DNA of 6,716 nucleotides from a bacterium UBA7470. Its GTDB lineage: Bacteria > Pseudomonadota > Gammaproteobacteria > Burkholderiales > Burkholderiaceae_C. The DNA is taken from contig DLPA01000008.1 in the NCBI GenBank assembly GCA_002479815.1, forward strand, positions 44,783 through 51,498. Direction: 5' to 3'. Below are positions 5,821-6,716 of the stretch, piece by piece. A program made the translations under genes and the position numbers. Below the pieces are notes generated by a model. That model worked only from the letters and a program-made list of their open reading frames with translations, did no database searches and was not told the origin of the DNA. Every line of letters starts with the position of its first letter. Position 1 is the stretch's first letter.

Positions 5821-6716
5821 ATGTTTGATTACCAACAACCCGATGCCAAAGGGCATTTCGGCCCCTATGGCGGCAGTTTCATCAGCGAAACCTTGAGCCA
5901 CGCCATTGCCGAGCTGCGTAGCGCGTATGCCCGCTATCAGCACGATCCTGAGTTTTTAGCCGAGTTTCGCTACGAGCTGGCGCATTTCGTGGGCCGCCCT
6001 TCGCCCATCTACCACGCTGCCCGCACGAGCAAGGAGCAAGGGGGCGCACAAATTTTCCTGAAACGCGAAGATTTGAACCATACCGGCGCTCACAAAATCA
6101 ACAACGTGATCGGGCAAGCCATGCTTGCCAAGCGCATGGGCAAGCCGCGTGTCATTGCCGAAACAGGCGCAGGGCAGCATGGCGTGGCGACGGCCACCAT
6201 CTGCGCCCGTTACGGGCTGGAGTGTGTGGTCTACATGGGCGCGGAAGATGTCAAACGCCAAAGCCCCAATGTCTATCGCATGAAATTGTTGGGCGCGACC
6301 GTGGTTCCTGTCGAAAGCGGCAGCAAGACGCTGAAAGATGCCTTGAACGAGGCCATGCGCGACTGGGTGACGAATGTGGAAAACACCTTCTACATCATCG
6401 GCACGGTGGCTGGCCCCCATCCCTACCCCATGATGGTGCGGGACTTCCAAAGCATCATCGGCAACGAATGCCTCCAGCAAATGCCCGACATGATGAGCGC
6501 CTTGCACCTGCCCGGCACGGCAGACGGTTTGCAGCCCGATGCCGTCATCGCTTGCGTGGGTGGTGGCAGCAATGCGATGGGGATTTTTTACCCCTACATT
6601 CCATTCGAGGCCACCCGTTTGATTGGGGTGGAAGCCGCAGGTGAGGGCTTGGACAGCGACAAACACTCGGCCTCTTTGCAAAAAGGCAGTCCGGGCGTGC
6701 TGCACGGCAACCGCAC
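5821..6716 (+). CDS. trpB: Tryptophan synthase beta subunit TrpB, 3' end missing
   Basis: TrpB condenses indole with L-serine to tryptophan using PLP, in an alpha2-beta2 complex with TrpA. The frame is open from ATG 5821 to the window edge, giving 298 complete codons of about 400-430 expected. It opens with the family start FDYQQPDAKGHFGPYGG. The PLP lysine is K92 in HTGAHKINN (codon 6094-6096, matching Lys87 of the Salmonella enzyme), and the catalytic glutamate is E114 in ETGAGQHG (matching Glu109). The phosphate loop is GGGSNAMG from residue 247. The offset from Salmonella rises from 5 to about 15 before that loop, so there is a roughly ten-residue insertion around QMPDMMSALHLPGTADG. trpB starts 10 bases after the trpF stop, and no Shine-Dalgarno sequence is seen in CATTTGACTT, so coupling to trpF is likely. 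trpA probably follows outside the window. Confidence 0.97.
   Translation, partial: MFDYQQPDAKGHFGPYGGSFISETLSHAIAELRSAYARYQHDPEFLAEFRYELAHFVGRPSPIYHAARTSKEQGGAQIFLKREDLNHTGAHKINNVIGQAMLAKRMGKPRVIAETGAGQHGVATATICARYGLECVVYMGAEDVKRQSPNVYRMKLLGATVVPVESGSKTLKDALNEAMRDWVTNVENTFYIIGTVAGPHPYPMMVRDFQSIIGNECLQQMPDMMSALHLPGTADGLQPDAVIACVGGGSNAMGIFYPYIPFEATRLIGVEAAGEGLDSDKHSASLQKGSPGVLHGNR

Noticed and set aside
5956..6705. Long minus-strand open frame (249 codons) opposite trpB
   Set aside because: trpB on the + strand has every catalytic motif. The antisense frame encodes His/Ala/Gly-rich sequence of no recognisable family and reflects codon bias.

Overview
The window reads as a chromosomal housekeeping segment of a betaproteobacterium, most likely Burkholderiales and probably Comamonadaceae-like. 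The basis is the gene order asd - fimV - truA - trpF - trpB, all on the + strand, which I recall as typical of that order, together with the protein sequences themselves. No mobile element, CRISPR array, tRNA or rRNA gene is visible, and no minus-strand gene is convincing.

Layout: (1) 1-984 is the 3' part of asd (aspartate-semialdehyde dehydrogenase), lacking about 49 N-terminal residues. (2) 985-1239 is intergenic. It holds a long bulged hairpin with a short T-run that probably ends asd, an extended -10 element (1075-1083), a perfect dyad overlapping the inferred transcription start (1084-1099), and a second perfect 15-bp palindrome (1143-1157). (3) 1240-4200 is fimV, a 986-residue membrane-anchored FimV/HubP-type protein with signal peptide, FimV core, LysM, Pro/Ala-rich linker, one membrane span, TPR, acidic disordered region and conserved C-terminal domain. 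(4) A clear intrinsic terminator lies at 4243-4274. (5) truA (4306-5097), trpF (5094-5810) and trpB (5821 to the window end, 3' incomplete) form a tight cluster. truA and trpF overlap by ATGA, and trpF and trpB are 10 nt apart.

Functionally, asd makes aspartate semialdehyde for Lys/DAP, Thr and Met. FimV acts at the cell pole and envelope (type IV pili, twitching). TruA makes tRNA pseudouridines at positions 38-40. TrpF and TrpB catalyse late steps of tryptophan synthesis, with trpA presumably just beyond the window.

I do not see a wholly new system. The most unusual signals are an AT-rich, rare-codon, hairpin-bearing patch inside trpF that resembles a short dispersed repeat yet keeps the protein length normal, the two perfect palindromes upstream of fimV, a C8 tract in fimV, repeated acidic/hydrophobic motifs in the FimV tail, and the near absence of Shine-Dalgarno sequences in the truA-trpF-trpB cluster.
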